Shown piece after piece: positions 1-8,660 of a stretch of DNA of 64,000 nucleotides. The notes beneath the pieces were generated by a model. That model was not told the DNA's origin, searched no databases, and worked only from the letters and a program-made list of their open reading frames with translations. The DNA is from an uncultured Collinsella sp. (GTDB taxonomy: Bacteria > Actinomycetota > Coriobacteriia > Coriobacteriales > Coriobacteriaceae). Numbering within the stretch: the stretch's first letter is position 1; every line of letters starts with the position of its first letter. The stretch lies in the NCBI GenBank assembly GCA_900757615.1, contig CAAEON010000047.1:8063-72062 (forward strand), read 5' to 3'. The position numbers were made by a program, and so were the translations under genes.

Positions 1-307
1 CCGTGATGCCAGCGGTGATGACGACGCCGAGCGTGCTCAGCAGCACCGCAGGCACGGCGACGGGTTTGGCACGATCGATGTTGGTGTTAAAGCCGCCGTA
101 GAACATGATGAACAGCAGCGCCGTGCTGCAGACGGTTTCGGTGAGCGCGTAGTCGCTAAAGTCGATGTGCGCCGGACCGTTGACGCCCAGCAGCATACCC
201 AGCGCGATAAAGATGAGCAGGGTGGGGAAGGGGAGCTTTTTGCCGACGGGTTTGATGGTCAGGCACAGAATAATGACGAGGCCGATAAAGAGAAGTATCT
301 GGTTCAT
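1..307 (-). CDS. Potassium/proton antiporter, CPA1 type (N-terminal part)
   Basis: The minus strand starts with ATG at 307 and stays open to the window edge, giving about 102 residues. It begins MNQILLFIGLVIILCLTI and continues with a KLPFPTLLIFIALGMLLGV segment and a later LLFIMFYGGFNTN stretch. This pattern matches the first transmembrane helices of the NhaP2/CvrA family of cation/proton antiporters. Such proteins export K+ or Na+ in exchange for protons at the cytoplasmic membrane. An AGGAG lies 12 nt upstream of the ATG, which is a little far. The C-terminal part is outside the window, so the substrate cannot be judged. The family call is recognition from the N-terminus only. Confidence 0.7.
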   Translation of the reverse strand, partial: MNQILLFIGLVIILCLTIKPVGKKLPFPTLLIFIALGMLLGVNGPAHIDFSDYALTETVCSTALLFIMFYGGFNTNIDRAKPVAVPAVLLSTLGVVITAGIT

Positions 308-632
308 GGATGGTGTCCGCTCCTGGGTGGTTGGCGTGGCACGGTCAGTTGTCTGCGGTTATTTGTACCCAAAGGCGGTGGGTTTAAGAGGGCGGATTAC
401 GGGCGCGCGCATTTTCGACACGAGGCTACGATGCGCGCGTCGCTGGTCGGAGAGCAGCTGCCTGCGGTGCGCCGTGAACGGCGCGCGCGGGCGCGTGGGC
501 GCTGGCGACCGTTGACGACGTGCACCCCTTCCCAGCTTTATTGCAACGGAGTACAATGGGTAACGTTTAAGTTCAACTTGAAGTTTTAGTTGCGACGCCG
601 GGCTTCGGTCGCAATGTAAAGAGAGGCATTCC
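308..632. other. Divergent intergenic region
   Basis: This 325 bp gap separates the antiporter, read leftward, from the phosphatase, read rightward. It should hold both promoters. A TACAAT hexamer at 552-557 is the best -10 candidate for the phosphatase, without a good -35. An 11 bp palindrome TTCAACTTGAA lies at 572-582, and a GAGAGG ribosome binding site precedes the ATG at 633. The rest is GC-rich and I see no gene in it. Confidence 0.4.
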
Positions 633-1472
633 ATGGCGATCTATGTGACATCCGATGCTCACGGGCACGTGCGTGCGCTTGACGAGGCCCTGTCCAAGAT
701 TTCGCTGGCGTCCGACGATACGCTGTATGTGCTGGGCGACATGATCGATCGCGGGCCCGATCCGGTCGGCGTTATTAAGCTCGTGCGCTCGCTACCCAAC
801 GCTCGCGTGCTCAAGGGCAATCACGAGCAGATCATGCTCGATGCCATCATTGGCCAGGATCCGCTCGATGCCGAGACCTGGGACATCAACGGCGGTTGGA
901 CTACTCGTCAGCAGCTCAACGACATGGAATTTGAGGCGTACGAGGAGCTCGTGCGTTGGATGGCGACTCTGCCGCTCTACGCGGTGGCCGAGACTGACGA
1001 GCGTCCGTACCTGCTGGTGCATGCCGGCATCCAGACCGAGGCGGCGCGGGCGTTTTTGCTTGAACATGGGGTTGATTGTGCCGATGGTGCGGGGGCGGTG
1101 GATGCCGATCGCGAGCTACTGCAGCAGATGCTTGCGGTGCAGTCGTCCGATGACCTGCTGTGGATTCGTCACGGCTACTGGGATGCGCCGACAGGGTTGC
1201 TTTCTGCCGACGGCAAGGGCCCGGTCGTGGTGAGCGGCCACACGCCCACGGTGTCGCTCGGGCGTTATTGCGAGGTGGGCGGCCTGGCGGGGCTCGATGA
1301 GGAGTCGGGCCGCGGGCAGATCGTGCGCCTGGGCGGCGAGGACACCGCCGGCGTGCCCGATCGCATCGACATCGACTGCGCCGCTGCCACCGGATCGGAG
1401 TTTGGCCGCGTGGGCATCCTGCGGCTCGATGATGGGGCTGAGTTCTACGCGAATATTCGCCCCGGGGAATAA
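633..1472 (+). CDS. Metallophosphoesterase, serine/threonine phosphatase-like
   Basis: This 279 aa protein carries the metal-binding motifs of calcineurin-like phosphoesterases in order: SDAHGH near residue 7, GDMIDRGPD near 35, GNHE near 62, and later histidines in LLVHAG and VSGHT. It resembles the PrpA/PrpE/lambda phosphatase group, which removes phosphate from proteins or hydrolyses dinucleoside polyphosphates in the cytosol. The length is normal and the protein looks complete. An AGAGAGG sits before the ATG. The gene is alone on its strand and convergent with the flippase gene. The natural substrate cannot be deduced from sequence. Confidence 0.85.
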   Translation: MAIYVTSDAHGHVRALDEALSKISLASDDTLYVLGDMIDRGPDPVGVIKLVRSLPNARVLKGNHEQIMLDAIIGQDPLDAETWDINGGWTTRQQLNDMEFEAYEELVRWMATLPLYAVAETDERPYLLVHAGIQTEAARAFLLEHGVDCADGAGAVDADRELLQQMLAVQSSDDLLWIRHGYWDAPTGLLSADGKGPVVVSGHTPTVSLGRYCEVGGLAGLDEESGRGQIVRLGGEDTAGVPDRIDIDCAAATGSEFGRVGILRLDDGAEFYANIRPGE

Positions 1473-1859
1473 CGGCGCAAAGGGTAGCTAATTTGGGACG
1501 GGGCTTTTTTGACTACTTTCGGAGAGTAGTGCCTTCTTGCTCGGTAAGCGCTAGAAATGAGGAGCGTCTGCGTCCTCGGCAGCGCGAAAATGCTCGAAAA
1601 ACCGTCGCAACGGAGTCAAACGACGTCGCGGCGGTTCTTTTTTGGCTGCCCGCTGGCTAAGTGAGTAGGCTTTTTTGGAAATGCCGAGCAGCCGGCAAAT
1701 TTGCCTCAACAAAACCGCAGATCATTGACTTGTGTTTTGCCGGTGTGGTCAGGGATTCGGCAAAAGTCTACTCACTTAGTTTTGCGTGATGCATATTGTC
1801 CGCAACGAGACCCCAGCCGGGGTGATTCCATCGCAAATTCCGGTACCGGGGGCAGCTAA
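1473..1859. other. Convergent intergenic region with inverted-repeat element
   Basis: This 387 bp lies between two converging genes. After the phosphatase stop there is a GGGACGGGGCTTTTTT string and a weak GTCGC-rich hairpin followed by T's near 1605-1645, either of which could terminate transcription. The second half holds the long inverted-repeat element listed separately at 1657-1779. No coding signal is seen. Confidence 0.45.
1657..1779. repeat. Long inverted-repeat intergenic element, copy 1
   Basis: The outer arms CTAAGTGAGTAG (1657-1668) and CTACTCACTTAG (1768-1779) are exact inverted repeats, and pairing continues inward with one mismatch and a T-tract. About 75 bp of unrelated sequence lies between them. 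The design matches three other elements in this window at 16281, 22908 and 33768, but the arm sequence is different in each. It sits between convergent genes, so it could end transcription on both strands. Confidence 0.65.
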
Positions 1860-3443
1860 TTAGGCGCCGTATGGGTTGCGGTCGCGTTCGATGCGCTGGC
1901 GGACGTGGGCGTACTCGATAATCAGCAGCACCAGGAGTAGGGCCATGACCGCCAGGTAGCTCACCACAGCACCCATCAGACCCAGCAGCTTAATCAGGAT
2001 CACTGGCAGCACCACGCTTACGGCGAAGCAGATCAGGTAGATCTTGGTGGCGTCGCCGGCGTGGCGCAGCACCGTGATGATGGCGTAGATAAAGTCGATT
2101 GCAGCGGTGATGCCGCCGGCGACGACCATCAACAGCGCCAGCGTGCGGTAGCGCTCAAAGCTAAGGCCGTACATAAAGCTCATGATAGGGATGCCGGGGC
2201 CTGCCATAAATGCGGCGCACACTCCGGTAATGACCACAACCAGTGCCATAACGGCAACAATAATCAGGTCAAAGCGGCGACGCTTGCGCGGATTTGCCCA
2301 AATGCTCGACAGACGCAGGAGCTGCGGTTTATAGATAAATCCAATGCTCAACAAAATTGCCTGCGCCGGAAAGAACAGTGCATTAAAGTACAGCTGATAC
2401 TTGTAGGCCAGCGTGCCTTCCATCACAAACTTGGGCATGCTCTCGATGAGGTTGAACAGGAACAGTGCACCAAAGAGGGGGGCGCACTGGATAAACAGGT
2501 GGCCAGCCTCGCGCAGACTCATGCGGCGTGATTTTTCGGTTTCGAGCAGGGCGAGCGGGGCGGTGACCAGTACGAGCGAGGCAATCGCGGCGACACCCAT
2601 GGCCATGGCGGCGATGGGCATACTGTGCGTGAGGAACAGTGCCACGCTAAAGATTGCGATGACGCCGATGGAACGCAGCGTTTGGCTCATGCCGGCCAAA
2701 TAGAGCTTGTCGGCCTGCTGCAGGCGGCCCTCGTACACGTCGGCGATGCCGTCGATCACCTTATAGAGGTAGACGCCCAGGCCGATCGTGGCCATCTGCG
2801 CATCGTAGCCGCGGGCGCTGCTGTATACCAGGCCGCATGCCAGCGCGAGCGCTCCGCAGAGCCAGCGGTTGAGCTGGTAGGAGGCGAAGGAGGTCTTTTC
2901 GTCGATGTCCGAGACCTGGAAATTGCGCACGCCGTAGTTGCACGCGATCATGATGAGCGTGCCGGTGACGAAGGCGATGGAGAACTTACCGGCCTCCTCG
3001 GCACCCGCGAGCTGTGTGGACACGATGGTGAGCAGCGGAAACGCCAAGCCCCACACGGCGGTGCCGAGGGTGTTCCAAAGATAGTCGCGACTGGCGGCGT
3101 GTTCCTCGTATTCCGCCTCCTGCATGGAGAAGCCGCCGCCGTAGACGGCGCCGAGCAGACGGTTCCACCAAGCGTTGACCATGCGGCGGACGGGGCCGGG
3201 CTCCCGATCGTGTTCGCGCCGTCGACGGCGCGTGGCCTGGCTGCTGTCGGGGCCGCCGGCGTTGCGCTGACTCAGCTCCTGGATGCGTGCGAGCTCTTCG
3301 GCCGTGTGCGAGGCAGGGAAGAGACCGTTCTCGATGCGTCCGCCTTGGGCCTTCGCGGCGCCGTCTCTCGATGCAGCGGGGTTGGAGATGCCGTTGCGGC
3401 GGGCGATGGCGCGGCGAATGCTATCGAGGGGCGTGATGCTCAA
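1860..3443 (-). CDS. Polysaccharide/lipid-linked oligosaccharide flippase, MOP superfamily
   Basis: This 527 aa protein starts with TTG at 3443, behind AAAGGA at a good distance. The first 105 or so residues are hydrophilic and include an arginine run RRRRREHDREPG. After that come about twelve hydrophobic helices with the spacing of Wzx/MATE-like lipopolysaccharide flippases, for example WGLAFPLLTIVSTQLAG followed by GKFSIAFVTGTLIMI. Such proteins move undecaprenyl-linked sugar units across the membrane. The long cytosolic N-terminal extension is unusual for the family. It may serve the glycan made by the WecA-like enzyme and the glycosyltransferases elsewhere in the window, but they are not adjacent and this link is inference. 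Confidence 0.75.
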   Translation of the reverse strand: MSITPLDSIRRAIARRNGISNPAASRDGAAKAQGGRIENGLFPASHTAEELARIQELSQRNAGGPDSSQATRRRRREHDREPGPVRRMVNAWWNRLLGAVYGGGFSMQEAEYEEHAASRDYLWNTLGTAVWGLAFPLLTIVSTQLAGAEEAGKFSIAFVTGTLIMIACNYGVRNFQVSDIDEKTSFASYQLNRWLCGALALACGLVYSSARGYDAQMATIGLGVYLYKVIDGIADVYEGRLQQADKLYLAGMSQTLRSIGVIAIFSVALFLTHSMPIAAMAMGVAAIASLVLVTAPLALLETEKSRRMSLREAGHLFIQCAPLFGALFLFNLIESMPKFVMEGTLAYKYQLYFNALFFPAQAILLSIGFIYKPQLLRLSSIWANPRKRRRFDLIIVAVMALVVVITGVCAAFMAGPGIPIMSFMYGLSFERYRTLALLMVVAGGITAAIDFIYAIITVLRHAGDATKIYLICFAVSVVLPVILIKLLGLMGAVVSYLAVMALLLVLLIIEYAHVRQRIERDRNPYGA

Positions 3444-3821
3444 AGCGGTTCCTTTCTATTGCTGCGCTTTAGTATAGACGCGGCGGTGTTCGCTCGTGTT
3501 TTTGAACAGGTTGTTCGATAATTTCGGCGGCGTCATTCGGTAGTCGGCACTTAGGGACGTTCCTTATGTGCCGGCACTTTGGGAACGTTCCTAAGTGCCG
3601 GCATCCGGGGACGCTCCTTGGTTGTTGCCTGTTCAAGGGTGTCCCCAACGACTAGTCGTTTAAGAACGTCCCCAATGACTAGGCCGCTTGCCTGCGATTT
3701 TTGACCGTTGGGCGGGCGCTTCGCCGTTGCCGCAAAAACGTTTTTGCATATCGGGTACAACGGGCTTTACGTGAGTAAAGTGCGTGCCGCGTTCATGTGT
3801 CGCGTTTTTAAAGGAGGCCCC
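3444..3821. other. Intergenic region with repeats upstream of pckA
   Basis: This gap lies between the divergent flippase and pckA genes. It contains the GGGACGTTCC repeat block at 3545-3683. Downstream of it, 3690-3821 must hold the pckA promoter and leader, but I see no clear -35/-10 pair. An AAAGGAGG ribosome binding site at 3810-3817 sets the pckA start. Confidence 0.4.
3545..3683. repeat. GGGACGTTCC/ACTAGTCGTT repeat block
   Basis: The block has two halves. The first, 3545-3600, is an imperfect palindrome made of CGGCACTTAGGGACGTTCC and its inverse ending GGAACGTTCCTAAGTGCCG. The second, about 3604-3683, holds GGGGACGCTCC and the 14 bp palindrome AACGACTAGTCGTT, followed by AAGAACGTCCCC. 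The same words return at 16454-16500 and 23099-23138, so this is a dispersed intergenic repeat rather than a unique regulatory site. Confidence 0.7.
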
Positions 3822-5492
3822 ATGCCTGGTGTTACCCCTGCAGAAGTTCTGTCCAACTTTGGCATTACGCTGGTCGAAGACCCCGCCGAGAACCAGCCCC
3901 GCCTGCTGGTTGACCTGCCGGTAGCCGAGCTTGTCGAGCATGCCATCCGCCGCAACGAAGGTCGCATGGCCTCCAACGGCGCGCTGGTGATCGAGACGGG
4001 GGAGCGTACCGGACGTTCGCCCAACGACCGCTTTATCGCCGATACGCCCGACGTGCACGACAAGATCGCCTGGGGCGCCGTCAACCGCCCGCTGTCCGTC
4101 GAGAGCTACGAGACCATCAAGGCCGGCATCGTCGACTATCTCAACGAGCGCGATGTGTTCGTCACCCGCGGCATGGCCGGCGCTGACCGCAACCACACGC
4201 GTCGACTGCTCGTCGCCTGCGAGCGTGCCAGCCAGGCACTCTTCATTAAGCAGATGCTCGCCCGCCCGCTCGCCCGCGAAATCGCGCGCACCGGCGAGCC
4301 GGACTTCTGCGTGCTTGCCGCGCCGGGCTACCAGTGCGATCCCGCCATCAAGGGCCTCAACTCCAGCGCCGCCGTGGTCATCAACTTCCAGGAGCGCGTG
4401 ATTTTGGTCGCGGGTACCGGCTACTCCGGCGAGATCAAAAAGTCCATCTTCAGCGTTATGAATTACCTGCTGCCTGTCGAGGACGACGTACTGCCCATGC
4501 ACTGCTCGGCCAGCATGGATCCCGTCACGCACGAGACCGCCGTGTTCTTTGGCCTGTCGGGCACCGGCAAGACTACGCTTTCGGCCAACCCCACGCGCCT
4601 GCTGATCGGCGACGACGAGCACGGTTGGTCCGACATGGGCATCTTTAACGTCGAGGGCGGCTGCTACGCCAAGTGTGAGGGCCTGGACGCGTTCCACGAG
4701 CCCGAGATCTTCAACGCCGTTCGCTTTGGCGCCATTTGCGAAAACGTGGTGCTCGATGAGAATCGCAAGCCCAACTACGACGACGTCTCGATCACGCACA
4801 ACACGCGCGTGGCCTACCCTGTGGAGCACATTCCCAACGCGTGGACCAAGGGTATGGGCACCACCCCGAGCGTCGTGCTGTTTTTGACCTGCGACGCCTT
4901 TGGCGTGTTGCCGCCCATCTCACGCCTGACGGCCGATGCCGCCATGTATCACTTTGTGACGGGCTTCACCGCCAAGATCCCCGGCACTGAGGTCGGCGTC
5001 ACCGAGCCCACGCCCACGTTCTCCTCGCTGTTTGGCGAGCCGTTTATGCCGCTCGACCCCATGGTCTATGCCAAGATGCTCGGCGAGCGTATCGCCGACG
5101 GCCGCACCCGCGTCTATCTGGTCAACACCGGCTGGATTGGCGGCGGTTATGGCGTGGGCCATCGCATCGAGCTTGCCTACACGCGCGCCCTGGTGGCCCG
5201 CGCCCTCGACGGCACCATCGAGGACAGCGAGTTCTTGCACGACGATATCTTTAATGTCGACATTCCCACGACGTGCCACGGTGTGCCCGACGGCATCCTG
5301 GTGCCGCGCCAGTACTGGCAGAGCACCGCGCGCTACGACGAGGCAGCGCACAACCTGGCCGTGATGTTCGAGGAGAACTTCGAGAAGAAGTACTCGCACC
5401 TGCCCGAGTCCGTCAAGGCCGCCGGCCCACACGCCCAAGTGCCTGCCGAGGCCCGTCATCGCGGCCGCGGCCTGTTGGGACTCCGCCACTAG
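3822..5492 (+). CDS. pckA: Phosphoenolpyruvate carboxykinase (ATP)
   Basis: This 556 aa protein catalyses ATP-dependent interconversion of oxaloacetate and phosphoenolpyruvate plus CO2. In fermenting gut bacteria it usually works in the CO2-fixing direction toward succinate. The kinase-1a P-loop GLSGTGKTTLS is near residue 243, followed by the metal-binding LIGDDEHGW near 265, and the substrate-binding ERTGRSPNDRF is near residue 65. An upstream in-frame start at 3708 exists, but the perfect AAAGGAGG just before 3822 and the alignment of MPGVTPAEVLSNFG with family N-termini favour 3822. The length is standard. A repeat-family hairpin follows 20 bp after the stop. Confidence 0.96.
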   Translation: MPGVTPAEVLSNFGITLVEDPAENQPRLLVDLPVAELVEHAIRRNEGRMASNGALVIETGERTGRSPNDRFIADTPDVHDKIAWGAVNRPLSVESYETIKAGIVDYLNERDVFVTRGMAGADRNHTRRLLVACERASQALFIKQMLARPLAREIARTGEPDFCVLAAPGYQCDPAIKGLNSSAAVVINFQERVILVAGTGYSGEIKKSIFSVMNYLLPVEDDVLPMHCSASMDPVTHETAVFFGLSGTGKTTLSANPTRLLIGDDEHGWSDMGIFNVEGGCYAKCEGLDAFHEPEIFNAVRFGAICENVVLDENRKPNYDDVSITHNTRVAYPVEHIPNAWTKGMGTTPSVVLFLTCDAFGVLPPISRLTADAAMYHFVTGFTAKIPGTEVGVTEPTPTFSSLFGEPFMPLDPMVYAKMLGERIADGRTRVYLVNTGWIGGGYGVGHRIELAYTRALVARALDGTIEDSEFLHDDIFNVDIPTTCHGVPDGILVPRQYWQSTARYDEAAHNLAVMFEENFEKKYSHLPESVKAAGPHAQVPAEARHRGRGLLGLRH

Positions 5493-5511
5493 CGTCGCCT
5501 CGAGTCCATAT

Positions 5512-5544
5512 CCACCACAAAGGGGACAGGCACCTTTGTGGTGG
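5512..5544. terminator. Repeat-family hairpin, copy 1 (after pckA)
   Basis: The arms CCACCACAAAGG and CCTTTGTGGTGG form a near-perfect stem with a short loop containing GGACAGGCA, and T's follow. It is one of six copies in the window (others at 6461, 8041, 8447, 19341 and 20052). All lie directly after or between genes. It probably acts as an intrinsic terminator that can work in both directions. Confidence 0.75.
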
Positions 5545-5708
5545 TTTTGCTCGCGTGGATGACTCGGGTTACAATTCGCCTGACATATCGTCCCCTTCTC
5601 CGGATGGGGACAGCGCAAGCGTTCTTGTGACGGCACCGTAGGACTTTGAAGGTGGCCGTTGTAAGGGCGCTTTTTGTTTAGGCGCCCTGCACAATGAAGG
5701 GAGAGCGT

Positions 5709-6428
5709 ATGAAGAGCTTTATTGCCGAGAATTCGTTTTGGGAGCTGTTTCCGCAGGCAGCGGTCGGTGTGGTGGTCGTAAAGGGCATGAAGCCCGCGGC
5801 TCAGATTCCCCAGGAGGACGTGGATGCGATCGCCGAGCTGCTTGACCGCGCCAACATCGATGCGGAGCGCCACCTGACTAGCGATACCATCAGCGAGAAC
5901 GCGCCGGTCAAGGCATGGCGCGACGCGTACCGGCTGTTCAAGACTAAAAAGGGCGCCCGCTGCTCAATCGAGAACTTGCTCAAGCGCGTGCTTAAGGGCA
6001 AGCCTGTGGGCCACATTACGCCCGCGGTGGACATCTACAACACGGTGTCGCTGACCTACGCGCTGCCCGTGGGAGGCGAGGATCTGCATGCGATCGAGGG
6101 AGACCTTCGCTTGAAGGTGACCGACGGTGGCGATGCGTTCTTGCCGCTTGGCGAGGAGGCGGACGATCCGACGCTGCCCGGCGAGCTCGCCTACATCGAT
6201 GATGCGGGCGCCGTGTGCCGCTGCTGGAACTGGCGCGACGGCGTTCGAACGGTCCTGTCCGACGATTCGGCCGATGCGTTCCTGGCGATTGAGTGCGTGG
6301 AGCCCGAGCGGATGGGGGATTGCCAGGCTGCGATCGATCGCTTAGCCGAGCTGCTTAAGCGCTATCTGGGCGCTACGGTTGTCGTTAAGGCGCTTGTGAC
6401 CCGCGACAATCCCTGCGTGGAGCTGTAG
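5709..6428 (+). CDS. Stand-alone B3/B4 domain protein (PheRS beta-like fold)
   Basis: This 239 aa cytosolic protein has the B3/B4 domain seen in the beta subunit of phenylalanyl-tRNA synthetase, where it edits mischarged tRNA. Recognisable parts are SENAPVKAWRDAYRLF near residue 61, then SIENLLKRVLKG, then HITPAVDIYNTVSLTYALPVGGED. The start at 5709 is preferred over 5694 because GAAGGGAGAG lies between the two ATGs. Free-standing members are often proposed to deacylate mis-aminoacylated tRNA, but the function is unproven. A short GGGCGC/GCGCCC hairpin precedes the gene at 5663-5687, and a repeat hairpin follows it. Confidence 0.8.
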   Translation: MKSFIAENSFWELFPQAAVGVVVVKGMKPAAQIPQEDVDAIAELLDRANIDAERHLTSDTISENAPVKAWRDAYRLFKTKKGARCSIENLLKRVLKGKPVGHITPAVDIYNTVSLTYALPVGGEDLHAIEGDLRLKVTDGGDAFLPLGEEADDPTLPGELAYIDDAGAVCRCWNWRDGVRTVLSDDSADAFLAIECVEPERMGDCQAAIDRLAELLKRYLGATVVVKALVTRDNPCVEL

Positions 6429-6460
6429 CGACGCCAGCGGATCATGTTCGCCGGTCAAAA

Positions 6461-6493
6461 CCACCACAAAGGTGCCTGTCCCCTTTGTGGTGG
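6461..6493. terminator. Repeat-family hairpin, copy 2
   Basis: The arms are CCACCACAAAGG and CCTTTGTGGTGG, with A's before and five T's after, so it can terminate either strand. The loop reads TGCCTGTCC, which is the inverse orientation of copy 1. It separates the B3/B4 gene from the MarR gene. Confidence 0.75.
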
Positions 6494-6601
6494 TTTTTAT
6501 GTTGATGGGTCAACAAATAGGTCGTGCAGGGCTGGCGGCCGCTGGGTACGGTTAAGATGTTTACCCGTTAGCATTATGCAAGCGAAAGGCGGTCGTCTCT
6601 C

Positions 6602-7051
6602 ATGCAGCAGAACGACGAGACACGTTTCGAGGACTTTGTCGGACTGATCAGCGGACTCTACAAGGAGATCCAGCGCATTAAGGCATCTGAGGGCGCAAGA
6701 CTGGGCCTCAAGGGTTCCGATGTTATGTGCCTGTACTATCTGGAGCGCAGCAAGGACGGCTTGACTGGCGCCGACCTCGCCCGCATGGCAGGCGTGACCC
6801 GTGCCGCCGTTTCGCGCACGCTGGCGCATCTGGAGGAGGGCGGCTACGTCGAGGTCGAAGATTCGGTCGATGCTGCCGTTAAATACCGTGCTCCGGTTCG
6901 CCTGACCACGTTGGGCGGCGAGAGCATGAACGAGGCCGATCGCATTATTCGCGAAGTGCTCGACACCACCGGCAAGACCATGGGCGTGGAGCAGCGCGAG
7001 CAGATGTACGCGTCGCTGCGCACGATTCTCAACACCCTGCGCGAGCTGTAG
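6602..7051 (+). CDS. MarR-family transcriptional regulator
   Basis: This 149 aa protein has a winged helix-turn-helix typical of MarR dimers. It includes GLTGADLARMAGVTRAAVSRTL near residue 53, then HLEEGGYVEVED as the recognition helix and wing. Flanking helices would form the dimer interface. MarR proteins usually repress nearby genes and release DNA on binding a small ligand. The next gene on the same strand, a DegV protein, starts 120 bp downstream and is a possible target. The ribosome binding site is weak (GCGAAAGG, far upstream), but no better start is present. Confidence 0.85.
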   Translation: MQQNDETRFEDFVGLISGLYKEIQRIKASEGARLGLKGSDVMCLYYLERSKDGLTGADLARMAGVTRAAVSRTLAHLEEGGYVEVEDSVDAAVKYRAPVRLTTLGGESMNEADRIIREVLDTTGKTMGVEQREQMYASLRTILNTLREL

Positions 7052-7170
7052 AGCTACTAGGGCATTTGCTTTCAATGAACAACTGCAGAGTCCCGTTTGA
7101 GCGCGTACGCCGTGCCGGGGCATTGCTGTCAAAATTCCCTGCGCGAGGTCTGCGCAAGAAAGGATCCACT

Positions 7171-8025
7171 ATGTCCGTCCGTATTATTACCGATTCCGCA
7201 AGCGATATGTCGCCGTCGGAGCACCCGGCACTGGCCGTTTTGCCGCTGTCCGTCACCTTTGGCACCGATGTATACATGGATGGCGTCGACATCGACCACC
7301 AGCGTTTTTACGAGATGCTCGTGGAGCGCGATGAGCTGCCCATGACCGGCCAGGTCAACCCGTACGCCTTTTCACAGGCGATTGCCGAGGTTCGTGAAGC
7401 CGGCGATGAGGCTGTGATTATTACCGTGGGCGCCAAGCTTTCGGGCACCAATCAGAGCGCCCGCACTGCACTTGCCGAGGCACCGGGCGGCGACGTGTTT
7501 ATCGTGGACAGCAATAACGTCACCCTGGGCGAGCGCGTGCTGGTCGAGTATGCCCTGCGTCTGGTAGACGAGGGCCGTAGCGCGGTCCAGATCGCCGAGG
7601 CCGTCGAGGCCGTGCGCGACCGAGTTGTGGTTATCGGTCTGCTCGAGACGCTTGAGTATCTGGTGCGCGGCGGTCGCCTGTCTGCTGCTGCGGGCGCCGT
7701 GGGTACGCTGCTCAACGTAAAGCCTGTGGTGGCTGTAGAGGACGGTCTGATCGTACAGCTGGGCAAGGCGCGCGGCTCCAAGAACGGTCGTAACCTGCTC
7801 AACCAGAAGGTCGAAAAGGCGGGCGGCGTCGACTTTGCCATGCCGCTGGCGCTTGGCTATACGGGTCTTTCGGATGCGGTGCTCAAGAAGTATATCGAGG
7901 ACAGCGCGGCCCTGTGGGCTGACCACACCGAGGGCGAGCTGCCCGTCCACACCATCGGCGCCACCATCGGCACCCACGTTGGCCCCGGTGCCGTAGCCGT
8001 TGCCTTCTTCCAGCTCGCCAACTAA
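7171..8025 (+). CDS. DegV family fatty-acid-binding protein
   Basis: This 284 aa protein has the standard DegV layout. It opens VRIITDSASDMSP, carries the ligand-contact segment MTGQVNPYAF near residue 57, and has the GAKLSGTNQSA and GGRLSAAAGAVGTLLNVKP segments of the two domains. DegV/FakB proteins bind a fatty acid and present it to the FakA kinase so that exogenous fatty acids enter phospholipids. The start at 7171 follows AGAAAGGA. No fakA is visible in the window. An upstream in-frame ATG at 7066 has no ribosome binding site and would add a poorly conserved leader. Confidence 0.9.
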   Translation: MSVRIITDSASDMSPSEHPALAVLPLSVTFGTDVYMDGVDIDHQRFYEMLVERDELPMTGQVNPYAFSQAIAEVREAGDEAVIITVGAKLSGTNQSARTALAEAPGGDVFIVDSNNVTLGERVLVEYALRLVDEGRSAVQIAEAVEAVRDRVVVIGLLETLEYLVRGGRLSAAAGAVGTLLNVKPVVAVEDGLIVQLGKARGSKNGRNLLNQKVEKAGGVDFAMPLALGYTGLSDAVLKKYIEDSAALWADHTEGELPVHTIGATIGTHVGPGAVAVAFFQLAN

Positions 8026-8040
8026 CCGACCTGCCAAAAA

Positions 8041-8073
8041 CCACCACAAAGGGGACAGGCACCTTTGTGGTGG
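8041..8073. terminator. Repeat-family hairpin, copy 3
   Basis: It starts 15 bp after the DegV stop, with A's on the left and TTT on the right of the CCACCACAAAGG/CCTTTGTGGTGG stem. Orientation is as in copy 1. It lies only 33 bp before the next start codon at 8106, so it separates two same-strand genes. Confidence 0.75.
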
Positions 8074-8105
8074 TTTATGCTGGTTCCGGTTGAAAGGAGT
8101 GGACG

Positions 8106-8426
8106 ATGGCGTCTGAGGGCTTTTTTGAGCGGGTGTACGAGGTGGTCGAGCAGATTCCCGAGGGGATGGTCGCCACGTACGGCCAAGTGGCGCTGCTCGC
8201 CGGTCGTCCACGAAGCGCGCGCTATGTGGGCTATGCGCTGCACAGCAATCCGCGCCCTGGTCAGATTCCCTGCCATCGTGTGGTGTTTGCCGATGGCCGC
8301 ATTTGCGATGGCTTTGCGTTTGGCGGCCCCGATGCTCAGCGTGAGCTCTTAATGGGGGAGCGCGTGACGTTTACCGATCCCATGCACGTCGATCTGGACG
8401 CCTGTCGCTGGCCTGCCGGACTCTAA
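8106..8426 (+). CDS. MGMT-family DNA alkyltransferase domain protein
   Basis: This 106 aa protein consists only of the DNA-binding C-terminal domain of O6-alkylguanine-DNA alkyltransferases. VATYGQVALLAG and ARYVGYALHSNP are the helix-turn-helix and arginine-finger region. IPCHRVV, near residue 56, is the active site and keeps its cysteine. Alkyltransferase-like (ATL) proteins of similar size replace that cysteine with tryptophan, so this short protein could still accept an alkyl group. Otherwise it could flag lesions for nucleotide excision repair. GAAAGGAG precedes the ATG. A repeat-family hairpin follows the stop. Confidence 0.85.
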   Translation: MASEGFFERVYEVVEQIPEGMVATYGQVALLAGRPRSARYVGYALHSNPRPGQIPCHRVVFADGRICDGFAFGGPDAQRELLMGERVTFTDPMHVDLDACRWPAGL

Positions 8427-8446
8427 CAGCTCTGCCGTGGCTAGAA

Positions 8447-8479
8447 CCACCACAAAGGTGCCTGTCCCCTTTGTGGTGG
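8447..8479. terminator. Repeat-family hairpin, copy 4
   Basis: The stem is CCACCACAAAGG/CCTTTGTGGTGG extended outward by TAGAA/TTCTA, giving one of the longest stems of the set. The loop orientation matches copy 2. It follows the alkyltransferase stop by 20 bp. Confidence 0.75.
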
Positions 8480-8660
8480 TTCTAGTTTACTCGAGCTAAC
8501 TTATGGAGAAGGTGTGGCGGAGCATATTGACACTACAAAGTAAACCATGGTGAACTATATTGGTTTCAGCAACGGAGCAGGCAATAGGCGATGAAAAAGC
8601 CTGCCCTGTTGAGTTTGATTCGCATTCCTCCCCTCTGTGCGATTCAACGGTGTACTTCGG

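Noticed and set aside
2061..3521. Long plus-strand frames opposite the flippase gene
   Set aside because: They are antisense shadows of the flippase gene with no family pattern, and their residue composition follows from the opposite strand.
3660..4829. 389-codon minus-strand frame across pckA
   Set aside because: It is antisense to the highly conserved pckA gene and has no ribosome binding site or recognisable domain.
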